A DNA stretch of 64,000 nucleotides. It comes from Aestuariibius violaceus (GTDB lineage: Bacteria; Pseudomonadota; Alphaproteobacteria; Rhodobacterales; Rhodobacteraceae). A program made the translations under genes and the position numbers. The DNA is taken from assembly GCF_040779325.2 (NCBI RefSeq), contig NZ_JBFONT020000004.1, positions 62,001 through 126,000 on the forward strand, given 5' to 3'. The notes under the pieces were generated by a model that ran no database searches, was not told the origin of the DNA, and saw only the letters and a list, made by a program, of their open reading frames with translations. Shown one piece after another: positions 41,107 through 50,323 of this stretch. Position 1 is the stretch's first letter; each line of letters opens with the position of its first letter.

Positions 41107-41766
41107 TCAGGCCTTCCGTCGGATCCGCGCCATCCAATAGCCCGTCATCGCCAACCACACCACCGCCAGCGAGAACCAGGTGATCGCATAATTCAGATGA
41201 TTATTCGGGATCGTCGAGGTGTCGACCGGCAGAGGCGTCACGCCGGGATCGGTTCGCGACCGGGCGGCGATCAGCACCGGCTCTGCCCCCAAAGCCGCAG
41301 CCATCGCGGGGACGTCGCGCGCGAACCAGATGTTGTCTTCCAGGTCGGGCTCTGGCGTCCAGCGATCCACCTCATCGGGCCAGACGAGCGTGCCTGTCAC
41401 GATCATCTCGCCCGTCCGCCGCGCGGCGTCCTTGGCGTCGAGAGGCACGAAGCCCCGGTCCACCAGCAGCCGCCGCCCGTCTTCTTCGAAAACGGCAATC
41501 ACCCGGTAGCCCGCGCCGTCCGCCACGCCCGAGACAAGCACATGCAGCTCGTCGCCCGTCATCTCACCCTGCTCGGCCACCGGCAGATACCGATCCACGT
41601 CCGGATCCGGCGCAGCCGGCACCGGCACCGGGTCCGCCGCCATTCGCGCGTCGATCTCGGCAAGGATCCCTTGCTTCCAGGCCAGCCGCTGAACCTGCCA
41701 GACCCCCAGCGCAACAAGGATCGCGCAACCGACGATCCCAACGATCAAGGGCGCCGCATACCTCAT
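41107..41766 (-). CDS. SURF1-family cytochrome oxidase assembly protein
   Basis: A 219-residue protein with one membrane segment at each end (LIVGIVGCAILVALGVWQVQRLAWKQG; LNYAITWFSLAVVWLAMTGYW) and a periplasmic middle domain. SURF1 helps insert heme a into subunit I of aa3 oxidase. It lies downstream of ctaE after a 111-base gap holding short inverted repeats, and just before thrC. It is slightly shorter than typical members but has both terminal signatures. Confidence 0.92.
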   Translation of the reverse strand: MRYAAPLIVGIVGCAILVALGVWQVQRLAWKQGILAEIDARMAADPVPVPAAPDPDVDRYLPVAEQGEMTGDELHVLVSGVADGAGYRVIAVFEEDGRRLLVDRGFVPLDAKDAARRTGEMIVTGTLVWPDEVDRWTPEPDLEDNIWFARDVPAMAAALGAEPVLIAARSRTDPGVTPLPVDTSTIPNNHLNYAITWFSLAVVWLAMTGYWMARIRRKA

Positions 41767-41877
41767 CCCGATCTCCCAAATGAAAAGCGCGGGAAACCCC
41801 CGCGCCGCTCATCGGACTTCACAGTCCTCTTCGCTCCCAGCGAGAAGCGCCCGCAAGGGAGCGCCGAGCGCCCGTGG

Positions 41878-42669
41878 TCAGCCGCCCCAGATATAGATCG
41901 CCGCGAAGAGGAACAGCCATACGACGTCGACGAAATGCCAGTACCAGGCGGCCGCCTCGAACCCCACATGCTTCTCCGGCGTGAAATGCCCGCGATAGAC
42001 CCGCAACAGACAAACGAACAGGAACACCGTCCCGATGATCACATGCGCGCCGTGAAACCCGGTCGCCATGAAGAAGTTCGCACCATAGATATTGCCCGAG
42101 AAGCCGAAGGCCGCGTGCGCGTATTCATAGGCCTGGAACCCCGTGAACAGCACGCCCAGCGCAATCGCCAGGATCAGCCCCCACTTCATGTCTTCGCGGT
42201 TGTTCTCATGGACCAGCGCATGGTGCGCCCAGGTCGCAGCAGCCCCCGAACACAGCAGGATCAGCGTGTTGATCAGCGGCAGGTGCCAGGGATCGAACGT
42301 CTCGATCGACGGGGGCGGCCACTGTCCTTCGCTGAACGTCTCCATCGGATAGATGGCGTGCTTGAAGAACGACCAGAACCAGGCCGCAAAGAACATCACC
42401 TCCGACATGATGAAGAAGATGAAGCCGTAGCGCAGCCCGATCCGCACCACCGGCGTGTGATCGCCCGCCCGACTTTCGGCCACGACCTCGGACCACCAGC
42501 CGAACATGGTGAACAGAACCGCGACAAGCCCGATCAGGAACAGGTACGGGCCGCCATCATGCATCCACAGGACGGCGCCAAGGAGCATAACGAAACCGCC
42601 CACAGCACCCACGAAGGGCCAGATCGACGGCGGCAGGATGTGATAGTCGTGGTTCTTGGCACCGGCCAT
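41878..42669 (-). CDS. ctaE: Cytochrome c oxidase subunit III
   Basis: A 263-residue membrane protein with seven helices typical of aa3-type subunit III: KNHDYHILPPSIWPFVGA at the start, SEVMFFAAWFWSFFKHAIYP, GFHGAHVIIGT and WYWHFVDVVWLFLF at the end. It forms part of the terminal oxidase of aerobic respiration. It follows ctaG by 20 bases. Subunit I (ctaD) is not in the window. Confidence 0.97.
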   Translation of the reverse strand: MAGAKNHDYHILPPSIWPFVGAVGGFVMLLGAVLWMHDGGPYLFLIGLVAVLFTMFGWWSEVVAESRAGDHTPVVRIGLRYGFIFFIMSEVMFFAAWFWSFFKHAIYPMETFSEGQWPPPSIETFDPWHLPLINTLILLCSGAAATWAHHALVHENNREDMKWGLILAIALGVLFTGFQAYEYAHAAFGFSGNIYGANFFMATGFHGAHVIIGTVFLFVCLLRVYRGHFTPEKHVGFEAAAWYWHFVDVVWLFLFAAIYIWGG

Positions 42670-42688
42670 GTGGCGTCCCCGTTTATCT

Positions 42689-43297
42689 CTATTGCGTGTC
42701 GATGGCCCGCCCGGCGGGCCCTGTCAAGGCGGCCTGCTCCTGGGCCTGATAGGCCTCCGGCAGGTCGATCTCGGCAAACTGGTACGAGAGCGTGATCGTG
42801 TGGATATATTTGCCCTCGCGATCGTCCACGATGTCGGGCTCCACATAGAAGGCCACCGGCATCTCGACCGTCTCACCGGGCATCAGCACCTGCTCTTCGA
42901 AACAGAAGCAGTCGATCTTGGAAAAGAAGCCGCCTGCCTGAAACGGCGCCACGTTGTAGCTCGCCATGCCGGCCACCGGACGGTCCGTCGGATTGTGCGC
43001 CCGGTAGAAGGCCAGGTTCGTGGCGCCGATCCGCACTTCCATCGTGCGCTCGACCGGTTCGAATTCCCACGGCATCCCGCGCGCCAGCCCGCCATCGAAG
43101 CGGACCGTGATCGTCTGGTCCAGCACCTCGTCCGGCGCGACCTCGCTCACGCCTGTTGCCCCGCCAAAGCCGGTCACCCGGCAGAACCAGTCATAAAACG
43201 GGACAGACGCCCAGGCGAGCGACCCCATCAACAGCACCACACCAACCCCTTGCGTCGCCGTCTTCTGCGGATCGCTCATGCGGGACCAGATGCTCAT
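42689..43297 (-). CDS. ctaG: Cytochrome c oxidase assembly protein CtaG/Cox11
   Basis: A 202-residue copper chaperone with one N-terminal membrane anchor and a periplasmic domain bearing the copper motif IDCFCFEEQVL. It delivers Cu to the CuB site of subunit I. The start at 43297 overlaps the stop of the preceding small gene (ATGA); Met7 is an alternative. Confidence 0.96.
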   Translation of the reverse strand: MSIWSRMSDPQKTATQGVGVVLLMGSLAWASVPFYDWFCRVTGFGGATGVSEVAPDEVLDQTITVRFDGGLARGMPWEFEPVERTMEVRIGATNLAFYRAHNPTDRPVAGMASYNVAPFQAGGFFSKIDCFCFEEQVLMPGETVEMPVAFYVEPDIVDDREGKYIHTITLSYQFAEIDLPEAYQAQEQAALTGPAGRAIDTQ

Positions 43298-43494
43298 TGC
43301 TCCTCCTCCGGGACGATCTGCGGGCGTGCCACGTGATCGAACCGCTCCATTTGCGTGATATCACCCAGTTGCAACACCTTAACGACCGTCAGGCCAAAGA
43401 CGATGGCCACCACGCCGATCAGCACGCCCAGAACGCCAAAGTTCCGGCCCGCCCGCCGCTGGTGCATCTCATGTTCGACCTTCTCAAAGCTCAT
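43294..43494 (-). CDS. Small single-pass membrane protein between ctaB and ctaG
   Basis: A 66-residue protein with one hydrophobic helix (FGVLGVLIGVVAIVFGLTVVKV, residues about 19-40), a basic N-terminus (HQRRAGR) on the cytoplasmic side and an acidic C-terminus. It overlaps both ctaB (ATGA) and ctaG (ATGA), a tight coupling that argues for a role in oxidase assembly. Small membrane ORFs occur at this place in related genomes; no function is assigned. It is easy to miss because a longer shadow frame runs through it. Confidence 0.85.
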   Translation of the reverse strand: MSFEKVEHEMHQRRAGRNFGVLGVLIGVVAIVFGLTVVKVLQLGDITQMERFDHVARPQIVPEEEQ

Positions 43495-44420
43495 GTCAGC
43501 CCTCCGGCCCGCAGCACCGCCTCGATCAGAAGCGCGCCGAAATGCGCGAAAAGGTAAAGGAGCGAGATCTTGAAGACCCGTTTCTCGACCGCGTAGCCGT
43601 CGGCCTCGGACACGGCCTCGTCCCGGCGCCAGATCTGCCAGGCGCCTCTCAGGAACCACAGATTGGCAACCACCGCGACCGCGCCATAGACCCAGCCGCC
43701 GATGCTCGTGAAGGCGATCCCGACCGCCACCGGCACCAGGAACGCCGTATAGACCAGCACATGCGCCCGCGTCGCCTTGCGCCCGTGGGTCACGGTCAGC
43801 ATCGGCACGCCCGCATCGTCGTAATCCGACTTCATGAAGAGCGCGAGCGCCCAGAAATGCGGCGGTGTCCACATGAAGATCAGTGCGAACATCAGCACGC
43901 TCTCGATCGACACGCCGCCGGTCGCGACCGCCCAGCCGATCATCGGAGGGAACGCGCCCGCCGCGCCGCCGATCACGATGTTCTGCGGCGTCGACCGCTT
44001 CAGCCACATCGAATAGACGACCGCGTAGAAGAAGATCGTGAAGGCCAGCAGGGCCGCCGCGAACCAGTTCGTCGCCAGCCACAGCAGGACGACCGAGAAG
44101 CCGCTCAGGGCCAGCCCCAGCGCCAGCGCCTCTTCCGGCTGCACCTTGCCCGCCGGGATCGGCCGCTTGGCCGTGCGCCGCATCACCGCGTCAATATCGG
44201 CATCCCACCACATGTTCAGCGCGCCGGACGCCCCGGCGCCGACCGCGATGCACAGGATGGCAACCAATCCAATGAACGGATGCACGTTGACCGGCGCCAC
44301 GAGCAACCCGACAAACGCCGTGAACACGACAAGCGACATCACCCGCGGCTTCAACAGCGCCACGTAGTCGCCAAACCCCGCTTCGTGCGGGAGCCCTTCG
44401 TTCAGGCTTGCATCCGTCAT
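43491..44420 (-). CDS. ctaB: Protoheme IX farnesyltransferase (heme O synthase)
   Basis: A 309-residue UbiA-superfamily membrane enzyme that adds farnesyl to heme b to make heme o, the precursor of heme a. The prenyl-diphosphate motif is WWDADIDAVMRRTAKRP, and the N-terminal pattern DYVALLKPRVMSLVVFTAF is diagnostic. The start at 44420 (MTDAS) is closer to family length than an in-frame ATG at 44450. It sits between ctaC and the 66-residue gene. Confidence 0.96.
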   Translation of the reverse strand: MTDASLNEGLPHEAGFGDYVALLKPRVMSLVVFTAFVGLLVAPVNVHPFIGLVAILCIAVGAGASGALNMWWDADIDAVMRRTAKRPIPAGKVQPEEALALGLALSGFSVVLLWLATNWFAAALLAFTIFFYAVVYSMWLKRSTPQNIVIGGAAGAFPPMIGWAVATGGVSIESVLMFALIFMWTPPHFWALALFMKSDYDDAGVPMLTVTHGRKATRAHVLVYTAFLVPVAVGIAFTSIGGWVYGAVAVVANLWFLRGAWQIWRRDEAVSEADGYAVEKRVFKISLLYLFAHFGALLIEAVLRAGGLT

Positions 44421-44484
44421 TCGTTTCTCACCGCTCAGGACGGTCAACATCCGTCCGCAAGGCGGGGCTCACCCCGCCAGATCC

Positions 44485-45336
44485 TTAGGCCGGGAAATCG
44501 ACCTTCGCCTGCTCAAGCCAGGAATCGTAGGCCTCCTGGCTGACCACCTTTACCGTGATCGGCATATAGGCATGGTCTTTCCCGCACAGCTCGGAACACT
44601 GGCCGAAATAGATGCCCTCGCGCTCCGCCGCGAACCACAGCTCGGCCAGACGCCCCGGTACCCCGTCCTGCTTCACGCCGAAGGCCGGGATCGTCCAGGA
44701 ATGGATCACATCCGCGCCCGTCACCTGCATCACGACCGTCGCGCCAACAGGCACGACCACAGCCGTATCCGTGGCCAGCCGGAACTCGTTGGCCGTATAT
44801 CCGGCCTCTTCCAGCTGTTCGACGATTCCGTCGTTCAGATTGCCCTCGCCATACCCGATCATAAAGCTGTCGAAGCGCACGTCGTCATCGACATATTCAT
44901 AGCCCCAGTACCACTGATATCCCGTCACCTTGATCGTCAGATCCGCCTCCGGAATCTCCTGCTGCTTGAACAGGACCGGCAGCGAGAACGCCCCGATAAA
45001 GACCAGGATCACGATCGGCACCACCGTCCAGGCGATCTCGAGCGGCGAGTTGTGCGTGAAGGTTGCCGGCGTCTTGTTCGCCCGCTCGTTGTAGCGCAGG
45101 ATCACGTAGGCCATCAGTCCCAGCACAAACAGCGTGATCGCCGTGATGATCACCAGCAGCATGGTGTCCAACCAGACGACATCCCGCGCCAGCTCCGTCG
45201 CCGACGGCTGGAACCCCGTGCCCCCCGGGACAGGCGCCCCGACAATCTCCAGGTCGCCTAAGGCATCCTGGGCCGTGGCGGCACCGGCAACCAAGGTTGC
45301 GGCAAGAGAAATCGCGGCTTTACGGATTACGGTCAT
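44485..45336 (-). CDS. ctaC: Cytochrome c oxidase subunit II
   Basis: A 283-residue protein: signal peptide (MTVIRKAAISLAATLVAGAATA), two membrane helices (LLVIITAITLFVLGLMAYVI; IVILVFIGAFSLPVLF) and a periplasmic cupredoxin domain with the CuA site CSELCGKDHAYM. GYQWYWGYEY is the aromatic electron-entry region. It receives electrons from cytochrome c. It is the first gene of the ctaC-ctaB-orf-ctaG-ctaE-SURF1-thrC series. The start at 45336 is chosen for the signal peptide; the frame is open upstream to 45468. Confidence 0.97.
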   Translation of the reverse strand: MTVIRKAAISLAATLVAGAATAQDALGDLEIVGAPVPGGTGFQPSATELARDVVWLDTMLLVIITAITLFVLGLMAYVILRYNERANKTPATFTHNSPLEIAWTVVPIVILVFIGAFSLPVLFKQQEIPEADLTIKVTGYQWYWGYEYVDDDVRFDSFMIGYGEGNLNDGIVEQLEEAGYTANEFRLATDTAVVVPVGATVVMQVTGADVIHSWTIPAFGVKQDGVPGRLAELWFAAEREGIYFGQCSELCGKDHAYMPITVKVVSQEAYDSWLEQAKVDFPA

Positions 45337-45474
45337 GATGTGTCCCGGCATCGGTTCTTCGTTGCCGGTCCAAAACCATATATCTCCGCGCGAGACAAGC
45401 GATCGCGGCGCGTCAGATAGACGCTTTGAGCAGGCTGTATGGCGGAGGACCCAACCATCACGGCCCACCGGGCC

Positions 45475-46878
45475 TCACACCCGGACCCGCGTCGCACCTG
45501 TGACGGTGCTGCCGACATCCCGGGCCACGGCGCGTCCGCTGCGGATGGCGCCCTCGACATAGCCCCAGAACGTGTCCGACAACTCCGCCCCCGCAAAACG
45601 CACAGGCCCGTCCCAGCGCGACAGCCGCTCGACTGCGTCGCGGCACCGGCCAAGGCGCACAGTGGCGTTGTACCCGCCGCCGACCCAGGCGTCGTCGATC
45701 CAGAGGGCTTCCGCCACCTGCTGCGGGGCGGCGGCGGTCGGCCCCAGGGCGCGCGCAAGATCGTCCAGCAGCTTCGCGCGGCGCTCCTCGGGCGGCAAAG
45801 CGGCACGCAACCGCGCCTCCGGCCCGCCAAGGAATGCGGTCAGCCGCGGCGGCCCGCCATCCCCGGGGCTGGTATCGAGGACCTCCAGACCGGGCGGATC
45901 GGCGAAAGACACGGCTCCGCTCAACCCGTCCAGCCGCCAGAACGCATCACCATAAAGAAGAACGGTCTTGATCATGTCCCCCGCCTCGAACGCGTCGAGC
46001 AGCGATCGAAGCTCTACCTCCCGATCCATGCCGAATGTGATCCCGCGGGCCACGGGCGGCGGCACGGCCACGATGACGCGGTCGCACAGCAGGCGCCCCC
46101 TGGCCGAGTTCACCTCGACCCCACCGTCACTCACCTGCACCTCCCGCACGGACGCCTCCAGCAGGGGTTCGTGCCGAAGCTTCCGGGCAAGTGCCGCGAC
46201 GATCCCGCCCATCCCGCCGGCCAGCTGGAACTCCGCATCGTCCCGGTCGGACGCATAGCGCAGAAAGGCGGCCCGGATGGCCACGGCATCCAGCGCCTCG
46301 GGCGCGGCACCGGTCAGTTCGCACATCATCGCATAGGTCAGCGCCGCATCCTCCTTGCAAAGCAGCATCCCGTCGATAGCCGCTGCCAGGCTGCCCGCCG
46401 GCGCCGTCCCGCGGGAAACCGCACGGCTCACCGCGCGGCCGGCCTCGCCCACGCCCTCCCACGGGGTGGTCCACCAGCGATAGGTCTGCCACAGGGCGCG
46501 CAGGATCTCCTTCGGGCTGTCCCAGCGCACGATCTCGGCCTCCAGCAATTCGAAGATCTCCTCAGCCGAGATCAGCTCGCTCCGGGACAACACCTCGCCG
46601 CCCACCACACAAAGATCGCGGCCCCCGCCCGGGATCGGATGGCAGGCCAGCCCCGCCTCCCGCGCGAGCGCCAGAACCGCCGTCATGTCCCCGTTCACCA
46701 GCTGCGCGCCGCGGTCGAACGCGCCGCCATCGGGAAGGCTTACGGTGTCGACCCGCCCGCCAAGCCGCGCCTGCGCTTCCAGAATGCGGCAGGAGAGGCC
46801 CTGCGCCTCGATCTCGACCGCCGCCGAAAGCCCGGCAGCCCCGCCTCCCACCACGACGACATTGACAGTCTCGACCAT
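45475..46878 (-). CDS. Flavin-containing amine oxidase-family protein
   Basis: A 467-residue FAD protein with the N-terminal dinucleotide fold VVVVGGGAAGLSAAVEIEAQG, followed by ILEAQARLGGRVDT and a C-terminal RFAGAELSDTFWGYVEGAIRSG. This is the monoamine oxidase/protoporphyrinogen oxidase fold, and several possible substrate amines fit. It is divergent from a TetR-type regulator gene with a tandem operator between them, so it is probably the regulated target. Confidence 0.88.
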   Translation of the reverse strand: MVETVNVVVVGGGAAGLSAAVEIEAQGLSCRILEAQARLGGRVDTVSLPDGGAFDRGAQLVNGDMTAVLALAREAGLACHPIPGGGRDLCVVGGEVLSRSELISAEEIFELLEAEIVRWDSPKEILRALWQTYRWWTTPWEGVGEAGRAVSRAVSRGTAPAGSLAAAIDGMLLCKEDAALTYAMMCELTGAAPEALDAVAIRAAFLRYASDRDDAEFQLAGGMGGIVAALARKLRHEPLLEASVREVQVSDGGVEVNSARGRLLCDRVIVAVPPPVARGITFGMDREVELRSLLDAFEAGDMIKTVLLYGDAFWRLDGLSGAVSFADPPGLEVLDTSPGDGGPPRLTAFLGGPEARLRAALPPEERRAKLLDDLARALGPTAAAPQQVAEALWIDDAWVGGGYNATVRLGRCRDAVERLSRWDGPVRFAGAELSDTFWGYVEGAIRSGRAVARDVGSTVTGATRVRV

Positions 46879-46897
46879 CTGCCCCAAGCCTCCATCA

Positions 46898-46931
46898 GTT
46901 GAGCAAGTGTTCAATTGAGCACTTGCTCAAC
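46898..46931. promoter_or_regulatory. Tandem palindromic operator, probably for the TetR regulator
   Basis: Two abutting 16-bp near-palindromes, TTGAGCAAGTGTTCAA (46899-46914) and TTGAGCACTTGCTCAA (46915-46930), combine into a 34-bp inverted repeat. It lies 20 bases upstream of the amine oxidase ATG and 29 bases before the regulator ATG, suiting control of both genes. The sequence is of a TetR-operator type. Confidence 0.82.
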
Positions 46932-46959
46932 AACTTCGAATTGTCAAGCGAGGGTGTCC

Positions 46960-47547
46960 ATGACGCGCATTTCAGGGGCCGATCGGCGCCAGCAGATCAT
47001 CGAGGCCGCCCATGCGGTGATCCTCGAAAAAGGCCTCGCCCAGGCCGCCACGCGCGATGTCACCCGGCGGCTCGGGGTCGGATCGGGCCTACTGCACCAT
47101 TACTTCAAGTCCTGGCAGACCCTGCGCGCCGAAGCGGTCCGGCACTCGGTCGAAAGCGAGATTGCCCAGCTGCAGCAGACGCTCGACCGTACTCCCCCAC
47201 CTCAATGGATCGAGCTGCTGGTCGACTGGATGACGGCGGACGGTGATCTTCACCACTGGAGCCTTTGGCTGAACGCAGTCGACGAAGCCCGGCGCGACAC
47301 CGAACTCGCCGAGGTCGTGAGGGCCGCTTACATCCAGTGGCAGCAAGTCGTGATCCGGATCATCGATCGCCTGGTCGAGGACGGCATCGGGCACCGCCCC
47401 GGCACTCCGGCCGCCGCCGGGCGCCTCTGCGCCCTCGTCGACGGTCTCGCTGGCGCCGTCTTTCTGGGAGAGCAGGTGATGACGCCGCAGACCGCAAAAT
47501 CGATCCTGCGCGATCAGATCAAACTGGACCTCGGGCTCTCCTCCTGA
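46960..47547 (+). CDS. TetR-family transcriptional regulator
   Basis: A 195-residue protein with an N-terminal HTH (ATRDVTRRLGVGSGLLHHYFKS, residues about 32-53) and a C-terminal ligand domain resembling BetI/YjdC-like regulators (LHHWSLWLNAVDEARRD). The start at 46960 puts Met at MTRISGADRRQQIIEA; the frame is open to 46915, but that start would lie inside the operator. It probably represses itself and the divergent amine oxidase. Confidence 0.9.
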   Translation: MTRISGADRRQQIIEAAHAVILEKGLAQAATRDVTRRLGVGSGLLHHYFKSWQTLRAEAVRHSVESEIAQLQQTLDRTPPPQWIELLVDWMTADGDLHHWSLWLNAVDEARRDTELAEVVRAAYIQWQQVVIRIIDRLVEDGIGHRPGTPAAAGRLCALVDGLAGAVFLGEQVMTPQTAKSILRDQIKLDLGLSS

Positions 47548-47685
47548 ACAGAGCCCGGCACCCCGAACTCACGCGCCCAGGACAGACCTACCAAGCCCCC
47601 CGCTGCCGCGCTATCACAGCCCAGCCCTTGCAACTCCCCGCACACGGCCAATCTCTTGAGACAGCCCCCATCCGGATAGAGCCCC

Positions 47686-49104
47686 ATGACCGACACCTTC
47701 CGCCCCTTCGAGACCGCCTTCGACCGCGACACCGCGCTGCGCCACCTGCAAGAGGCCACCGCGGGCGCCGATGACGGCGAGCTCTTCGTCGAACGCCGCC
47801 GGTCCGAGATGCTGTCCTTCGATGACGGCCGGGTCAAAACCGCCAGCTACGATGCCTCCGAAGGCTTCGGCCTGCGCGCCGTCCACGGCGAAACCTCCGG
47901 CTACGCCCATTCAACCACGCTCGATGAACACGCGCTCAAACGCGCCGTCTCCACCGCCCGCCTCGCCGTGGCCGACGGCGGCGGCACGCTGGCCGACGCG
48001 CCCGCGCAGACCAATCGCAAGCTCTACACCGACGCCGACCCGATCCTCGATGCGACCTTCCCCGCCAAGATCGACACGCTGAAAGAGATCGACGCCTATG
48101 CCCGTGGCCTCGACCCCCGTGTCGTTCAGTGCTCCGTCAGCCTCGCCGCCTCGCATCAGGAGGTCGCGATCCTCCGCCCCGACGGCACGCTCGCGACCGA
48201 CATCCGCCCCATGGCGCGCCTCAACGTCTCGGTCATCGCCGAAGAAAACGGCCGCCGCGAAACCGGCACTGCCGGCGGCGGCGGGCGCCACGGCCTCGCC
48301 CAGCTGATCGACCCCACCCACTGGCAACCGCTCGTCCAGGAGGCGCTTCGCATCGCCACCACCAACCTTAGGGCCGTCCCGGCGCCCGCCGGCGTGATGG
48401 ACGTCGTCCTCGGCCCCGGCTGGCCCGGCATCCTGCTGCACGAGGCGATCGGCCACGGCCTCGAAGGCGACTTCAACCGCAAGGGCACCTCGGCCTTCGC
48501 CGGGCTGATGGGCGAACGCATCGCCGCCCCCGGCATCACCGTCCTCGACGACGGCACGCTCCCCGACCGCCGCGGCTCCATCACCATCGACGACGAAGGC
48601 ACCCCCTCCTCGGCGACCACCCTGATCGAGGACGGCATCCTTGTCGGCTACATGCAGGACCGCCAGAACGGCCGCCTCACCGGTACCGGCTCCACCGGCA
48701 ACGGCCGCCGCCAGAGCTTCGCCCACCCGCCCATGCCGCGGATGACGAACACCTACATGCTGGGCGGCCAGACCGACCCGAAAGACCTGCTGACAGACCT
48801 CAAGGACGGCATCTGGGCGGTCGGCTTCGGCGGCGGCCAGGTCGACATCACCAACGGCAAGTTCGTCTTCTCCTGCACCGAGGCCTACCGCGTCCGCGAC
48901 GGCCAGGTCGGCGAACCCGTCAAAGGCGCGACCCTGATCGGCGACGGCGCCACCGCGCTGCGCCAGATCCGCGCCATCGGCAACGACATGGCGCTCGACC
49001 CCGGCATCGGCAATTGCGGCAAGGCGGGCCAATGGGTCCCCGTCGGCGTGGGCCAGCCGTCGATGCTGATCGGCGGTCTCACAGTCGGCGGCGCAGCCAC
49101 CTAG
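47686..49104 (+). CDS. tldD: Metalloprotease TldD
   Basis: A 472-residue protein with the zinc motif HEAIGHGLEGD near residue 254 and flanking family sequence (VVLGPGWPGILLHEAIG; TNTYMLGGQTDPKDLL). TldD, with TldE/PmbA, forms a heterodimeric peptidase acting in modified-peptide maturation and turnover. The tldE partner is not in this window. It stands between the TetR gene and a metallo-hydrolase gene on the same strand. Confidence 0.96.
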   Translation: MTDTFRPFETAFDRDTALRHLQEATAGADDGELFVERRRSEMLSFDDGRVKTASYDASEGFGLRAVHGETSGYAHSTTLDEHALKRAVSTARLAVADGGGTLADAPAQTNRKLYTDADPILDATFPAKIDTLKEIDAYARGLDPRVVQCSVSLAASHQEVAILRPDGTLATDIRPMARLNVSVIAEENGRRETGTAGGGGRHGLAQLIDPTHWQPLVQEALRIATTNLRAVPAPAGVMDVVLGPGWPGILLHEAIGHGLEGDFNRKGTSAFAGLMGERIAAPGITVLDDGTLPDRRGSITIDDEGTPSSATTLIEDGILVGYMQDRQNGRLTGTGSTGNGRRQSFAHPPMPRMTNTYMLGGQTDPKDLLTDLKDGIWAVGFGGGQVDITNGKFVFSCTEAYRVRDGQVGEPVKGATLIGDGATALRQIRAIGNDMALDPGIGNCGKAGQWVPVGVGQPSMLIGGLTVGGAAT

Positions 49105-49204
49105 GAGGCCCGCGCACCTCCGCACAGCCCCTGTTCGCGCGTTGCGCGACCGGGGCCGCACCTTACGTCATCCGGCAGATCCCCCGCCCAAAGGAGCTGC
49201 CCCG

Positions 49205-50173
49205 ATGCCCCGCCAGATCTCCCGCCGCGCCCTCCTCGCCCAAACCGCCGCCCTCGCGGCGCTCGCCCCCAGCGCCATGGCCACCACCCCCATGGCGACC
49301 GAACAGGTGCCGGGCGTCTACCGCACCCGCCTCGGCGCGTTCGAGATCACCACCCTCTTCGACGGCGAGCTGCGCCGCCCCATCGACGACACCTATATCC
49401 GCAACGCGCCTTTCGCCGACGTGCAAGCAGCACTCCAAACCGCGCTCCTGCCGACAGAGTTCATCGACAACCCCTACACCTTCACCGCGATCAATACCGG
49501 GGCGCAGCTGATCCTCGTCGATACCGGCACCGGCGACCTCTTCGACCCCTCCATCGACCAGGGTGCCCGCAGCCTCGCCGCCGCCGGGATCGCGCCCGAA
49601 GATGTCGATCTCGTCGTCTTGACGCACTACCATCCCGACCATGTCGGCGGCCTGACCAATCCCGACGGCACCCCCGCCTTCCCCAATGCCGAAATCCTGT
49701 TCCCGGAGGCCGAACACCAGTTCCTCTTCGATCCCGCCCGCACCGGCCAACTGCCCCAGATGATGCAAAACTTCGCCGACCAGGCCCGCACCAAGCTCTC
49801 CGCCTACGAAGGCCGCCTGCGCCTGATCACCGACGGCGAGGAAATCGCGCCCGGCATCACCGCCCTTGCCTCTCCCGGCCACACGGCGGGCCACATCGTG
49901 CTCCACGTCGAAAGCGAGGGCGAAGAACTCCTGATCCTCGGCGATACGGTCACCTATCCCGCGCTCTTCGTCGCCAACCCCAATTGGCACGTCGTCTTCG
50001 ACGCCGACGGCCCTCAGGCCACTGAGACCCGCATCGCCCTCCTCGACCGGGCAGCGGCGGACGGCGCGCGGATCATCGGCTATCACTTCCCCTTCCCGTC
50101 GATTGGCCGCGTCGCCGCAACCGGGGACGGCTTCGCCTACGTCCCCGAACGCTGGTCCGGCATTCTCCGCTAG
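49205..50173 (+). CDS. Exported MBL-fold metallo-hydrolase (quorum-quenching-like)
   Basis: A 322-residue protein with a Tat-like signal (SRRALLAQTAALAALAPSAMA) and an intact metallo-beta-lactamase site THYHPDHVGG, plus GHTAGHI and GYHFPFPS. It resembles exported lactonase or phosphotriesterase-like MBL proteins; the substrate is not deducible. The start at 49205 follows AAAGGAG and gives the signal peptide. Confidence 0.9.
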   Translation: MPRQISRRALLAQTAALAALAPSAMATTPMATEQVPGVYRTRLGAFEITTLFDGELRRPIDDTYIRNAPFADVQAALQTALLPTEFIDNPYTFTAINTGAQLILVDTGTGDLFDPSIDQGARSLAAAGIAPEDVDLVVLTHYHPDHVGGLTNPDGTPAFPNAEILFPEAEHQFLFDPARTGQLPQMMQNFADQARTKLSAYEGRLRLITDGEEIAPGITALASPGHTAGHIVLHVESEGEELLILGDTVTYPALFVANPNWHVVFDADGPQATETRIALLDRAAADGARIIGYHFPFPSIGRVAATGDGFAYVPERWSGILR

Positions 50174-50323
50174 GCTGCCAACCGCCGCCCGCGTTCCGCA
50201 GGCACAGCGCCCGACGCGCCGGTCTCCGCCGCCCTGGCGGGCTGTCATAGGCACGCAACACAATTCGTGGTTTAATAGAGGGGTATTTTTGACGTTAAAC
50301 GGTAGTCTTAAGGAGTTTTCCCC

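Noticed and set aside
47536..47557. GGGCTCT-AGAGCCC hairpin at the end of the TetR gene as a terminator
   Set aside because: It includes the stop codon in its loop and has no following T run.
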